This document shows, one piece after another, positions 1 to 12,984 of a stretch of 64,000 nucleotides of DNA. Positions within the stretch are counted from its first letter, which is position 1. Each line of letters opens with the position of its first letter. Position numbers and translations under genes: made by a program. This stretch comes from Ipomoea triloba. Its lineage: Eukaryota > Streptophyta > Magnoliopsida > Solanales > Convolvulaceae. Below the pieces are notes generated by a model. It was not told where the DNA came from and searched no databases. It worked only from the letters and a program-made list of their open reading frames with translations. The DNA lies in the NCBI RefSeq assembly GCF_003576645.1, contig NC_044919.1:30428322-30492321 (forward strand), written 5' to 3'.

Positions 1-71
<71 letters not shown>
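1..71. repeat. poly-T tract at window edge, end of a myosin intron
   Basis: About 70 T residues lead into the acceptor TTTCTCAG at 73-80. It is a long pyrimidine run before the first myosin exon in the window. Its true length is unknown because the window starts inside it. Confidence 0.9.
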
Positions 72-72
<1 letters not shown>

Positions 73-80
73 TTTCTCAG

Positions 81-3000
81 AAACCAGGTGGTATTATAGC
101 ACTTCTTGATGAAGCTTGGTAAGTTTACAACTGTGAATGTTACTGCTATAGCTTGCTTGATTACCTCTTTGATCAGTTTTGATTAAGATATCTATGGGCT
201 TTTCTTGTAGCATGTTTCCCAGATCAACTCATGAAACATTTGCCCAAAAGCTTTATCAAACATTCAAGAACCATAAGCGTTTCAGCAAGCCTAAATTATC
301 TCGTTCTGACTTTACAATTTGCCATTATGCTGGTGATGTAAGTTATACATGTTATACATATTAAATATAAAATAATCTCAGAAAATAAAAAGAATTATAG
401 CGATTACCTCCACTTAATTTTGGATTTTATGCTCATATTTCAGGTCACCTATCAAACTGATTTGTTCCTTGATAAAAACAAAGATTATGTTATTGGTGAA
501 CATCAGGCGCTCATGAGTGCTTCAAAATGCCCCTTCGTTTCAAATTTGTTTCCACAATCATCTGATGAATCATCAAAACAATCAAAATTCTCTTCGATCG
601 GCTCCAGGTTTAAAGTATGTCATTATGTCTTTATTCTCCATTGCTTTTCATTATATTTTTATATGAAATTGAGTCATGACATTTATTTTTCTACATTTTG
701 CAGCAACAATTGCAATCATTGCTTGAAACTCTGACTCACACTGAGCCTCACTATATTCGCTGTGTAAAGCCTAATAATTTGCTTAAGCCAGCTATATTTG
801 AAAATCATAATGTTCTGCAACAACTTCGTTGTGGGGTAAGGAAGTGTTGTATACTGGTTTATTGGTTGGAAATGAAAGAGTAAAAAGCTTGCCCTCTGAC
901 TTGATTTACACACAAGGCTGATCACTTTTCTGCTTCCAGGGAGTGATGGAAGCAATTAGAATAAGTTGTGCTGGATATCCCACTCGGAAGCCTTTCTATG
1001 AATTTATGGATCGCTTTGGTATCCTTTCACCAGAAGTTTTGGATGCGAGGTGTGTGGATTATTCCTTCTTTTGTAGCTAAAGGAATCCTTAGAAGATTCT
1101 AATCTTGATCCTTTAACTGAATTTATGGCAGTATGGATGAGGTCACTGCATGCAAAAAGCTTCTTGAGAAAGTGGGACTTCGAGGCTACCAGGTGATGTG
1201 TGATGTAGACTTCTAGGCCAATAGTTATGTTGTTATATATGTCCCCTCTGTGCTCTCATACGGATCTGGGAATGGAATACTGTGGGCTAGAGCTTATGCC
1301 ACTAAAGAGGTCTGTTGCTTGTGAAACTGATGTTATGCAATCATCTAGTCCAGATATTTCCAGTATCCGAAGATAAAATATCGTTGCACAACTGCCAAAC
1401 ATCTATAGGCTTGCATCTTTCTTTTTATATATAATTTGTATTCATTTAGTTGACCCATTAGCTTCTGCAGATTGGTAAAACAAAGGTCTTTTTAAGAGCT
1501 GGGCAGATGGCAGAGCTGGATGCTCGCAGAATTGAGGTATTAGGAAGATCTGCAAGTATAATCCAGAGGAAATTCCGTTCTTACATGGCTCGTAAAGGCT
1601 TTACATTGTTGCGTAACTCAGCAATACAGATGCAATCTGCATGCAGAGGTATTTAAATTTTCTAAAACCCTATGGCTATGCTCTTTCTTTTGACCATGAC
1701 ATTTTTCATCATACAAATCCGAGTCTTTTCTCTTTGGTTACTGTAGGAGAACTTGATAGGCGAGTATATAATAGCTTGCGGAGAGAAGCATCTTCGCTTA
1801 GGATCCAGAGAAATCTGCGTATGCATCTTGCTAGGAAGGCTTACAAAGAATTGTGCTCCGCTGCTGTTGCTATTCAGACAGGCATGCGTGGGATGTGTGC
1901 ACGTGATGAGCTTCGCTTCAGAAGGCAGACAAGGGCAGCTATGGTCATTCAGGTAATATTTATTTTAGGTGAAAGACATGATGTCTTGCCAGACATGGCG
2001 TGCTTGCTAATCTGTTGGTGGACAAAGCAATATATATTTTGTTATTGTACTACTGTTGCCTTGTTACATGCCCACATAATTATATGTTTATAGATGTTTG
2101 TTACTGTAGTTTCTTAATGAGTTTCATCATATATGTCAGACCCAATGTCGCACATTCTTATCCCAGTCCAATTACAAGAAACTGAAGAAAGCTGCAATTA
2201 CTACACAATCTGCTTGGAGAGCCAGAATTGCACGCAAAGAACTCCGAAAACTAAAGATGGTGACATCTCATTTTATTATACCTCTTCATTTTTCCTTTAC
2301 TCTATGCCCTTCCTTCTCTTTGCTGGTTGACAAGTTCTTAGTACAACTGCTTGGTTACTGAAGTCTGCTATTGCTGAATTTGCTGCTAAAAGTTGTTAAA
2401 TGTGTAAAATTATTTCTTGCTGCTGCTCTGGTGATTGGATCCTATGCATCCCCATATGCATAGTTATCAATGAGCTTAGTTTGTTTAGTTGCATGCTACT
2501 TTTTCTAGTTTCACCCCTGGGACTTGGTATTGCCTTTCCAAGTTGATATTTTCTGGAGATCATCCTAATTCTCAAAGCAATGACTTGTAACAAGTTGTCA
2601 TGAAACTCGTGATATCATATCAGCCTGCCAGACAAATTCTGTTTCATTCTCTTGTAATGACACCAAAAGAGGCTGCCTTTGATTGCTAGAGCATCAAGTG
2701 CAATTTTCTTCTTCATTTTGGTTCTTTATTTAATTGTGTTTTGGTGCAGGCTGCACGGGAGACTGGTGCTCTGCAAGCTGCAAAGAATAAATTAGAGAAG
2801 CAAGTTGAAGAATTGACTTGGCGGCTACAGCTGGAGAAACGCATGCGGGTAAGTAAATGAACTGAACTGAACTCATAGTCTTCATCTTGGAACATTATAA
2901 CATTCTAGACTAGAATAAGAAAAATTACAATACTTTTAGGATTAACAAGAAATAGAAGTTAATAACATTTTCGTATTATCATAAACAGAACAATATCTTT

Positions 3001-6000
3001 TTCTGTTGTACAATAGAAAAAGAACACTATCAATATTAGATCCAAATCAATCCATTTGGTTTTGTTTTGGTTGATAGAATACTATTCAGTTTGTTGCCAT
3101 ATTTTAGGCCAAAGTTTTGAGATGCCTTTATCCAGAGTGTATATGATCTTTATAAGTGTAAATTTATGAATATAGTCCTAACCAATGTGTTGATAACCAC
3201 ACTAATGAATAGAAAAATGATTACTTATTCAATTTTAGTTTACGGATTTTAGAGCGGATACTTAGACCTGGGATTAGCACAAAGGAAATGCCCTCTATAC
3301 ATAATTTCATTTTATAGTCTATCCTTTTTTCATGTTCCTTCTTGTTTCCTCCACAATTTACATTCCTCTGTATGGTCTTATAGGCTGACGTGGAAGAAGC
3401 AAAAACACAAGAAAATGTGAAACTACAATCAGCTTTGCAAGATCTGCAAGTTCAGTTCAAGGAAGCTAAAGAAATGCTTCTGCAAGAGCGTGAAGTTGCA
3501 AAGAAGGCAGCAGAGCAAATCCCTATCATAAAGGAAGTCCCCATTATTGACCATGAAATGATGAATAAGATTACTGCTGAAAATGAGAAACTAAAGGTAT
3601 GCTGCTGGATATTTTAATTAATTTACCATGAATTGTTGCTTTGTGAATTCTTTTGGTGATGTATTCTTTTCTTATCAATGGTGTAGGGTATGGTTTGCTC
3701 TCTAGAAAAGAAAATTGGTGAAGCAGAGAAAAAATTTGAAGAAACAAATAAACTGAGTGAACAGAGATTGAGGCAGGCAATGGAGGCAGAGTCTAAAATT
3801 GTTCAGTTGAAGACTGCCATGCAAAGGTTGAGCAACTTCTTTGCTAGTTGGCTGACATTGTGCTGCAATTGGGTTTTGTATGCAAGTTTTTGAGTGATCT
3901 AATAATGGTAATCCATGTCTCGGTCTCTTTGTGATTTGTCTAATTTTAGGCTTGAAGAAAAAGTTTTGGATTTGGAATCGGAGAAGCAAATTCTTCAGCA
4001 TCAAGGCTTGATGACATCAGCTAAGCAGGTGTCGTCACCTTTAACTCTGTCCAAGGTAAAGTCTGTCACAGTTCAACATTGTGTTCTTAACTTGCTCCTT
4101 TTAATTCTTATGTGCTTGCTGGATATACTACTGATTTCAGATATTGGAAAATGGCCACCATCTGAATGAGGAAAGCAATGCCAGTGTAATATACTCTTTT
4201 CTTGTTAGAAGTGTTACCTTAATTAAAGGAATGTACCATACTCAAATTCTGCTTCATATTCATAAGAAGTTGGATTTCTACAGGAATCACCAAGTGGGTC
4301 GCCAGCTAAAAAATTTGAAACCCCTGATAGCAAGTTAAGAAAACCTCCAATTGATCGACCACATGTATGTGCTTCCTCAGAAATTGCTCTCTTTCTCTCA
4401 ATCCAGGCTTTTTATGTAGACTTGAGCCTTTGTGGACCTTGATACAGGAGGATGTTGATGCGCTCATTAACTGTGTGATGAAGGATGTGGGCTTCAGTCA
4501 GGGAAAGCCTGTTGCAGCATTTACCATTTACAAATGCCTCCTCCATTGGAAATCTTTTGAAGCTGAAAGGACTAGTGTGTTTGACCGTCTCATTCAGATG
4601 ATTGGTTCAGCCATTGAGGTAATGAAATATTCTATCCCCATGGATGGGGAGAATAACTCATAACAATAACAAACCGTGCACAACATTTGACTATGTGAAA
4701 ATAAGTTGGACATGGTTAGGGAAAATGCTTATGGGCCCTGGTGGGTTTTCTCTACTGTAACTGGTGCGGTTGGATATACTAGGATCTATGCTGCTTGGTC
4801 ACAGATGCAACATTGCTAAATTTAACTTCACTGTTGTTTGAACATATGTTTGAAACAATCCAATATAGGCTTTTGCCTCACCTTTATAGTTCTTGGATAA
4901 ATTGGCTGCACTATACAAGTAATTTGGGTGGGATGCACTACATTTTCAAGCTCTTAGTGAGTCTGTCAATGTCTTTTTGAAACGCAAAGTGCATATTCTT
5001 TTTGTATACAATTACATTTTAGAAATACCTGTGAATCTGAAAGTGTGTTCAGTATTGGTTTGTTCAAGTAGGATCATTTTGTTGTTCCTATGGCCCTATT
5101 TTTCTGTTACAAAAGCAGAAAAATTAATGAAATCTTTGCATTGCTACCTCTTTGCAGAACCAAGACAGCAATGACCACATGGCTTATTGGCTATCAAACA
5201 CTTCTACATTGTTGTTCTTAATCCAAGAAAGTTTGAAACCTGCTGGTTCAGTTGCTGCAACTCCTGTACATAAAACTCCAACATCCCTGTTTGGCAGAAT
5301 GGCAATGGTATTGGAATTGTTTATACCTGTTTTTGCATAAATTTTATTTTTTATGAGCTGGATACACTGTGTGTTTGGCTGCATATTGGTGTTTCTGTTT
5401 GTTTTGATATCTATTATTGCTGTAAATGTACCCAGGGATTTCGCTCATCTCCTTCTACCGCCAATATTAATGCTGCTGCTGCAGCAGCAGTACTTGTTGT
5501 GCGCAAAGTTGAAGCCAAATACCCAGCTTTGCTTTTCAAGCAGCAGCTTATAGCATATGTTGAGAAGATATATGGAATTATTCGAGACAATTTGAAAAAG
5601 GAGTTGGGATCACTGCTTTCCTTGTGTATACAGGTGAACACCTATTGGTTCCTTGCACTTCATACCACTGTTTTCAGGCTTATTTCACAAATTATGTAGT
5701 TCTCTTCCGAGTGTTAAAAATGGAAAACTGCAATGTGGCTTGTGCCTCTTGGGTCATCTGTCTATTGGATAAGGTTTACCTGACACCTTACTCAAAAGAG
5801 TTGTTTGAGTACTAACGCAGCAGGTTCATGATACATATGTATAATTGGGTGTATCCTTTATTTCTTGACTTAGCATCGGCAGGCTGAAGTTTTATTACCA
5901 ACCATATGAAGTATTCTCAACTATCGACCATTAAGTTTTTTTTTGCCTACTCTATTCAACATTGATTAGTATAGATGTCTTTAAATAATTTAAATGTATA

Positions 6001-7877
6001 AAGAAGCACAAATTAGGCTTCTAGAGAATAACATTTGTGTAGAAATGTGTTGGGATTTATATTTGAGCTATTCATGCTTTTTCCCCTTTTGATAGGGATC
6101 AATGTTTTATCAATTTTCTTGGATTAACATAAGATTGATAATTTGTTAATATTGCTATACTTTATTTACATTTTAGTGCAACAAGTACTTCCCTATACCT
6201 TTGTTTTTGTAATTTTGAGCTTAATTTTGCTCAATAATTTACTTGATATATTCAGGCACCTAGGACCTCTAAAGGAAATGGACTAAGATCTGGACGGTCA
6301 TTTGGCAGAGATTCTCAGACAAATCACTGGCTGGGGATCATTGAATGCCTCAACTCCCTTCTCTGCACATTGAAAGAAAATTTTGTATGAACCTCCTGTC
6401 TCTATTTATGCCTTATCTCTTCCCAATACAAGATTGTCTTTACTTCTCAATAAATAAATATTTTCCAATATAAAGAGAAATTTGTGTGCTTTTTTTTGGG
6501 GTACCAGGTGCCTCCTATTCTTGCTCAGAAGATATTTACTCAAACGTTCTCATACATCAATGTACAACTTTTTAACAGGTAAAACTGTTTTTTTTGGTCC
6601 TAGCTGTTTCCTTTAATTGACATGTTTGTATGAAGTGTTACTGAATTTATATTTGATCTTTACAGTCTTCTTCTACGTCGGGAGTGTTGTACATTCAGCA
6701 ATGGGGAATACGTAAAAGCTGGATTGGCTGAGCTAGAGCTTTGGTGCTGCCAGGCTAAAGAAGAGGTAATATATCCACAAACAGAGGCTTCTGCCTGTTT
6801 GCCCACTCATTATTTCTCTTTTTTCTCATGTCTGCTTATTATATAATTTAGCCTCTAATATATCAAATCTTTTGCCTCGTCCATTGCAGTATGCAGGCGC
6901 TGCCTGGGATGAACTTAAACATATAAGACAAGCTGTCGGGTTCTTGGTATGCTTATCGCTTTGATACAAGTTTGCTGTATATCTATATTAGTTTCTCTTT
7001 CAGTGGTTAGCCACCATAACAGCTGCATGGATATGGTTGTTGTCTATTGTTTTGTCACAATTTTTAGTGTCCTGTTTAGCAAGTTATACACTTATACTTA
7101 ATGCATTTGTCATGTTTTTCACATCATATTGGCAGGTTATACATCAGAAGTACAGAATATCTTATGATGAAATAACCAACGATTTGTGTCCTGTAAGTTT
7201 GAACCGACTTTTGTTTCTTCTCTTGTCTGAAATAACCCATACCCAATCTTTTTCTCACTTGCATCATGCTTTTGCTTTCCCTAGATTCTTAGTGTCCAGC
7301 AACTTTACAGAATATGTACTTTGTACTGGGACGATAGCTACAATACTCGAAGTGTATCTCCAGATGTAAGTAGCATCCAAACTATGCAACTAAAATTGCT
7401 TTCTTTATCCTAGGTTAAAAAAAATGCTCAAGAAAATATATGCTCGTCTTGACACAGGTCATTTCGAGCATGCGGGTATTAATGACCGAGGATTCCAACA
7501 GTGCTGAGAGCAGCTCATTTCTGTTGGACGACAATTCAAGGTGAAGTTTCTTCTACCTTTTAACAACACTATTGATTCTATTACTTGTTCTGATACCACC
7601 ACCGACTTTTAGATTTCATACTTCACTCAAGATAAGGTAAGGAGATATGCCCAGAAGTGTTGTTTGACTATAGTTTCCAACATTCCTCTTTGCACTATTG
7701 CTTTGTGTGTTTGGAACAGTGGAATATGTTACATTCTAACCAAACTATGATCATCACTGCAGCATCCCCTTCTCGACGGATGAGCTTTCCAATACACTTC
7801 AAGTTAAGGATTTTATTGATGTCAAGCCTGCAGAAGAACTTCTCGAGAATCCTAGCTTCCAATTTTTACATGAATGA
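81..7877 (+). CDS. Class XI myosin heavy chain, 5'-truncated by the window (last 26 exons)
   Basis: Plant class XI myosins move organelles along actin. Exons: 81-118, 211-337, 444-614, 704-835, 940-1049, 1132-1192, 1471-1648, 1747-1952, 2140-2259, 2750-2848, 3384-3596, 3687-3826, 3950-4055, 4141-4185, 4284-4364, 4448-4618, 5158-5307, 5436-5633, 6256-6384, 6508-6578, 6666-6765, 6890-6946, 7136-7192, 7285-7365, 7458-7540, 7763-7877. They sum to 3039 nt, an open frame of 1012 residues. All introns are GT-AG. The protein starts at [13 protein letters not shown], just after switch II. It continues through the actin-binding part of the motor ([20 protein letters not shown]), the converter, six IQ motifs (about residues 240-380), a coiled coil (about 380-570) and the C-terminal dilute/cargo domain, ending QFLHE. 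Full-length family members are about 1500 residues, so some 500 (SH3-like domain, P-loop, switches I and II) lie upstream. The isoform within class XI is not resolved. Confidence 0.97.
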
Positions 7878-8822
7878 GGCGAACGGACCTCGAGCTCTCT
7901 TGATTGATTTTTTTTTCCTCGTAGTTGAATATAACCTGTAAATCACTTTTCTTCACATTTTTTTCCCATATAGTAGAATTATTTGTCTATAATTGTAAAA
8001 TTCCATAGAGTACGGGTCAGGGTATTCATTTGGTCAGCGCTTTTCTCTATTTTCTGGAGCGCCATTTTCTATTTTTTATTTTTTTTTCCTTTTGGTTATT
8101 GGGTGTAAATTTTTGCTTGTATATTCACCCATTATCACCTTGTAATATATCAATTATTGAATCTTATTCATATATAAGTAATTTGTCATTGCTTTCTTTA
8201 AACTTGGATCCTATAGGTAATTTTTGCAAGTCACAAGTTAAAGAGTAGTATACAAGATTAAGGTTATGTTGTTATGTAAACACTTTCATAGCATATCATG
8301 TTTGTTTATACGTGTATTTTTGACACATGATACTTAGCTTTTGTAGTTGTGTAAATTCATACTCCGTATTATTTTATACACATTCAATTAGTGTGTAAGT
8401 TTGTTTACTCGATAAACATTACACTAAACCTTTTGAAGGACTTTTTTTTTTTGAAAACAACCTTTTGAAGGACTTGATTTCTCTTTATTGCATGTATTCC
8501 TTGTAAGCAAAATTACAACTATTTTTGATAACTCAGATGTTCCAGCTTCATCCGCATTTAACCCAATCCCATTCCATTTATAAGAGTCTTATCTCCAGAT
8601 TGTTTATGGCAGAGTTTTTGTCACCCTGTTTGCAGAAGTGAGTTTTATATGCACCTTTTTAACCATTGATTCACTGCCATGGTAAATCTGCGTTTGAAAC
8701 GACTGTTTTCAAATTGAATCAAGATTTTGGGTTCTAGTCACAAACTTTTATGATGGGATCGAACATGATAGGATGATAAATATGAAAATGTACTTGCCAA
8801 AATTTTCATAAATAAGAGGTCA
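7878..8822 (+). other. Myosin 3' flank, no gene seen
   Basis: T-rich sequence follows the TGA stop at 7875-7877 and probably holds the 3' UTR. No single polyadenylation signal stands out. A short direct repeat (CCTTTTGAAGGACTT) occurs twice near 8431-8475. Confidence 0.5.
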
Positions 8823-8970
8823 CTCAAAGTTGGTACTTGGTAGTATTTAGCATGTCAATTTGTGGGCTTACAAAGCTGGTAGTATTTGACATGTCAATAT
8901 GTGTTCTTTCAAAGTTGGTGGTATTTGACATGTCAATCTGTGATCTTTCAAAGTAGGTAGTACTTGGTAT
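8823..8970. repeat. Degenerate tandem repeat, about 40-bp unit with a palindrome
   Basis: Three to four copies of a unit like CAAAGTTGGTAGTATTTGAC followed by ATGTCAAT and TGTG-CTTT. Two copies hold the perfect 10-bp palindrome TGACATGTCA. Reading frames through it are shadows of the repeat. Confidence 0.8.
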
Positions 8971-9277
8971 GATCAACAAGTACTGGCAATTATATGCAAA
9001 CACAGCAAGGGTATATATTCTAATGTATAAGTATATGTATTTGGAGATCTGTCGGTCAGTTGAGATACATTTTACAATATACATCATCAATCTGTCTCTC
9101 TAAGTTTGTGAGAGTTCTTTAAGTTTAAGGTTTAAACTACATAAATATGGATTAGTGATCATATGAGAACTACTCCCCTGTAAAAACATGGAAACCAATC
9201 TGGTACATTAAAAAAGACATATCTATGAGATTAATTGAAGGAATTAAAAACACTTGTTTGCATATGAACTATTATGT

Positions 9278-9349
9278 TGTGTGCATATTACGCATGTGTT
9301 GTGTGTGCATATCCTATGTTGCACACAACATATGCTTAATATGCACACA
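9278..9349. repeat. 28-bp imperfect inverted repeat, potential hairpin
   Basis: The left arm 9278-9305 and right arm 9321-9349 are reverse complements apart from about two mismatches, with a 15-bp spacer. The arms are built on TGTGTGCATATTA and TGTTGTGTG. No target duplication was found, so it may be a foldback remnant or simple palindromic DNA. Confidence 0.75.
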
Positions 9350-10050
9350 TCAAAATGCTTGATATGCACGCACGCGTTTTTAATTCTCAAAATTAATTAC
9401 CTCCATAAATTTGTCTTTTTTAATGCACCAAATTGGTTCTCGTATTCTTAAGGGGAGTGGTTCTCATTGAAACATCACTCTATAGGCCTTCAATTATGCA
9501 TGTTGTTACTTTTTGTCCCTAAATGGTTTGCGGAGTGAACTTTTTACATCTATGAGTTCTATTTGTGTTGGGTTAAAAATGCCACTTCATATACAATTGA
9601 GTGACAAAAAATGACTACAATATAATTGAGAGGCGAAATGTGTGCTATTTTCCTATAACTTATGGAGGAAAATTATCATTTTCCGTACATGCATTGATGC
9701 ATACATACATTCAAAATACGTATATATACACAGACAAGTGGAAGTACTCTATATTGATTGTTTGGGGCAGAGCATGAAGTTATTCACATGCTTGCTTTAA
9801 TTCCATGAAATTACGCACGAGACCATCGCCACATCTTTCACCACACCCTTATACGTCCGTATGACTAAAAATAGGAAGAGGGACCATTTATACTGTATAT
9901 AAGAATTGGTCCGTACTACCTCATTTTGGACCGTTATTATATGAATATGGGCCCATATATTATTGGTAAGGTCAGCTGAATATCTACTCAATTAGTCATC
10001 GTATAACACCCTGTTACTGGTCCATGGGCTATAACCATAAGGTCCCCCAC

Positions 10051-10089
<39 letters not shown>

Positions 10090-10967
10090 TTTAAAAAAGG
10101 AAAAAATGCACTCTTAGTCCCTGAACCATAGGATCATAACGAGTTTAATCATTTAATATAATTGTCATCATTTTTAGTCATTGAGTTGTTAATGAAGTAT
10201 TTTTTTGGTACTTTCATTAATGTTATTTTGTCAAAATAAAGAGATTAAATATGTTATTATCTTATAATTCAGGGACTAAAAATGTAATTATCATTTTCTT
10301 TTTCAAATAATAATAATAAATTCCCCCACCCTTATTTAAATTCAATATATTTGTGGGTCATAACTTATTTTTTGGATTTTTCATGGGCCCTCCTATTGGT
10401 ATCTATCTTCCTTCTTAGATTAGCCATTATTGTAGTTGGTGCAAACTCATTGTTGTAGATTAGGGTCAATTCTTGATCACTGGTGTGGGCAAGCCAATCT
10501 TATAAAATAACAGAATAAAGACAGCCCTAAAGAATTTATTTCAATAGGGATGTGCAAATTAAAGTAATTGATGGAATAAAAAGAAGGAAAAAAAATGTTC
10601 AAATAAGCATTTTAAGTGGAGCAAATAGTGCAATTCAGTCTCTGAATTTTTTTATTATTATTTATTTATCTGAGCCCCTTATAAACTAATAAAAATTGTG
10701 ATTAAACCCTACAGAAACTTGTTTAGCAAATTATTGTTGGTTTGATGAACATTTTAGACTTCTTGTGATTACGTGGATTCTAAGTGTAAATTTACTAATA
10801 TGTGTCTATGTTAGTACAAGAAGTGCACATGTTTGTCAAATAAGCAATAATATGTTGAACATGTTAATTACCATAGGGTTTGATTGTATTTTTTATTTTT
10901 ATTTTATTTTTTTCGAGGTTCAAATGCATCGATTGTTTCACTTATGTGTGGCTTATTTGACCCCTTT

Positions 10968-11003
<36 letters not shown>

Positions 11004-11374
11004 CTGTTTGTTTGTATTTATGTATATGCTATACACATACCTACTTTTGTCATAATATAAATGTTACGACTATTTCTGGCAGGGAAAATGTGGCCTTGAG
11101 TTTTCTGCTATATTTTCTTCTAAAATTTTCCTATATAGGTATGGACCAAACCACATTTCTGAGTAATGCCAAGGAGAAGTGCACCACACAAAGTGGATTA
11201 AGATTTAGGTTTAATCAGGACCGTTAGATCGTATCACTATTTATCCTTAAAAAAAAAAATCATATGCCTTATTAGATTCGGACCGAGTTGGACTTGTAAA
11301 ATTTGACTCTTAATGGGTACATGCATGATGCACCCTTTACAAAAATTGAACCTCCGACCTTGTAATAGCAATAG
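9350..11374. other. AT-rich intergenic DNA, no gene seen
   Basis: Holds a (TTA)n run at about 10051-10087, a (TA)n run at about 10970-11002 and one MITE-like segment (listed separately). No open frame has recognisable protein features. Confidence 0.6.
10114..10279. mobile_element. MITE-like segment with 12-bp perfect inverted ends
   Basis: TTAGTCCCTGAA at 10114-10125 is mirrored by TTCAGGGACTAA at 10268-10279, and weaker symmetry extends into both flanks (for example TTTAATC internally). True ends and a target duplication could not be fixed, so the superfamily is left open. Confidence 0.5.
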
Positions 11375-11669
11375 GGCAAATTATTGTGTGGACCTCGGTC
11401 CAAAACGACGTCGTTTAGAATAATGAACATTATGAGGTAAGATAATGTATTTCTATTTTATGAGTTAGAATAATTTACTTTATGTGTTATAATAATTAAA
11501 TTTATGGGGTAAGATAATGTATTTTATAAGTTAGAATAATATATGTACTTTATTTGTTAGAATAATGTATTTTATGAGTAATTAGAATAATGTATAATGT
11601 ATTTTATGTGTTTGAATAATGAAATTTTTAAGGTAAGATAATGTATTTTATAAGTTAGAATAATGTACT

Positions 11670-12092
11670 TGACGGTAATAATGTGTTACCGGGTATATTA
11701 TTTGAATGTAATTGAATGTTTGAATACAATATTGAGCGTAGTGCTCAGTGCACAAGTGAGTTCAGTATATATTGTCTAAGTTCAAGTGTCGTCTCTACAA
11801 GTGTTTTTTGTGAGCCTTTTATTTTGTTCAGCTTAGTAATGGAGCATTAAGGCTGCTGAACGTTGGTCATCAATGCTGAGGAGCTGAACGTCTGAGGAGC
11901 TGAACGTTGGTAATCCATGCTGAGGGTCAATGCTGAGGAGCTGAACGTTGGTCATCAATGCTGAGGAGTTGGACCGTTGCGCATTGATGCTGAGGAGTGA
12001 GGTGTTGAACGGTTGGTTGAACGTCCGTTGCCTTGCCTCTAGGTCCTGCCAGTGGTTCCGGGTCGGGTGCTGCTAGCCTGATTACTCTGTCA
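11670..12092 (-). repeat. LTR (3' LTR in element orientation), 423 bp
   Basis: Near-identical to the copy at 14668-15033. It is 57 bp longer because it holds extra copies of a GAGGAGCTGAACGTTGGT-type internal repeat. Confidence 0.92.
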
Positions 12093-12114
12093 CCAGCCCC
12101 CCCACTCCCTAGCC
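12093..12114 (-). other. Candidate polypurine tract of the LTR element
   Basis: Read on the minus strand this is GGCTAGGGAGTGGGGGGGCTGG, directly next to the LTR terminus TGACAGAG. A purine-rich run at this place is where plus-strand priming is expected in LTR retroelements. Confidence 0.6.
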
Positions 12115-12240
12115 AACGAGAGTGGTTGAGGTGGTTTGGGAGTAATGACCAGCCTAAAAATTGTTTTTGTTTGTATTTTTTTTTCGTTGCATCCTCACCT
12201 CGGCACCGTGCAGGGGTCACGTAGCTGTGACTTTGGCACG

Positions 12241-12464
12241 GGGCCGAGGTCACGGTACGTGAGTCACGCCGCGGTGTGACCTCGGCCAGTGCCGAGGTCA
12301 CGCACGGCGCGGTGTGACCTCGGCCAGTGCCGAGGTCACGTCGCGGTACGTGACCTCGGCGCTGGGCCGAGGTCACGGGCGTGAGTCACGCCGCGGTGTG
12401 ACCTCGGCGCCAGGCCGGGTCACGGTACGTGACCGTACCTCGGCGCTGGGCCGAGGTCACGCCG
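12241..12464. repeat. GC-rich palindromic repeat block inside the LTR element
   Basis: Repeated GTGACCTCGGC and GCCGAGGTCACG units alternate as inverted copies, giving many possible hairpins. The block ends at a T run (about 12470-12495). Its GC content is far above the surrounding DNA. Confidence 0.85.
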
Positions 12465-12550
12465 TTGATTTTTTTTTTTTTTTTTTTTTTTTTTTGCTCA
12501 GGGCTCTTGCGTGAGTTCACTTCGACCATTTGTAGGTTCGGTCAAAGGTC

Positions 12551-12830
12551 AGCTCTCCCGTTAGGTAGCTAGCGAGATCGGATCTCGTGCCGGCCCTAAG
12601 GGACTAGAGTGTGGTGTTTTCGTAGCAAAGCCTTAAGCTTTACCCAGAAAACACCCTCCGAGGTCAGCTCTCCCGTCAGGTAGCTAGCGAGATCAGATCT
12701 CGTGCTGGCCTTAAGGGATTAGAGTGTGGTGTTTTTTGAATCCAAGCCCTTGGCTGGGCTCAGAAAAACACTCTCCCGTTAGGTAGCTAGCGAGATTGGA
12801 TCTTGTGCCGGCCCTGAGGGATTAGAGCTT
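12551..12830. repeat. Three tandem copies of a 105-115-bp unit inside the LTR element
   Basis: Copies start near 12551, 12666 and 12771. Each holds AGCTCTCCCGTTAGGTAGCT, AGCGAGAT and GCCGGCC, and the first two also GTGTGGTGTTTT. The divergent copies suggest age. Confidence 0.85.
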
Positions 12831-12984
12831 AGATTTTTTATTATTATTTTGTTTTTTAACCAAATTGATCAGGGCAGACCATGACCAACTACTGAGTCCT
12901 TTTGCTTATGGAGGTGAATGCCCAAGTGAAGGAGGCAGATGTACAAGTAGAGGCGATAGACGCACTTGAGGAGACGGATGCACC

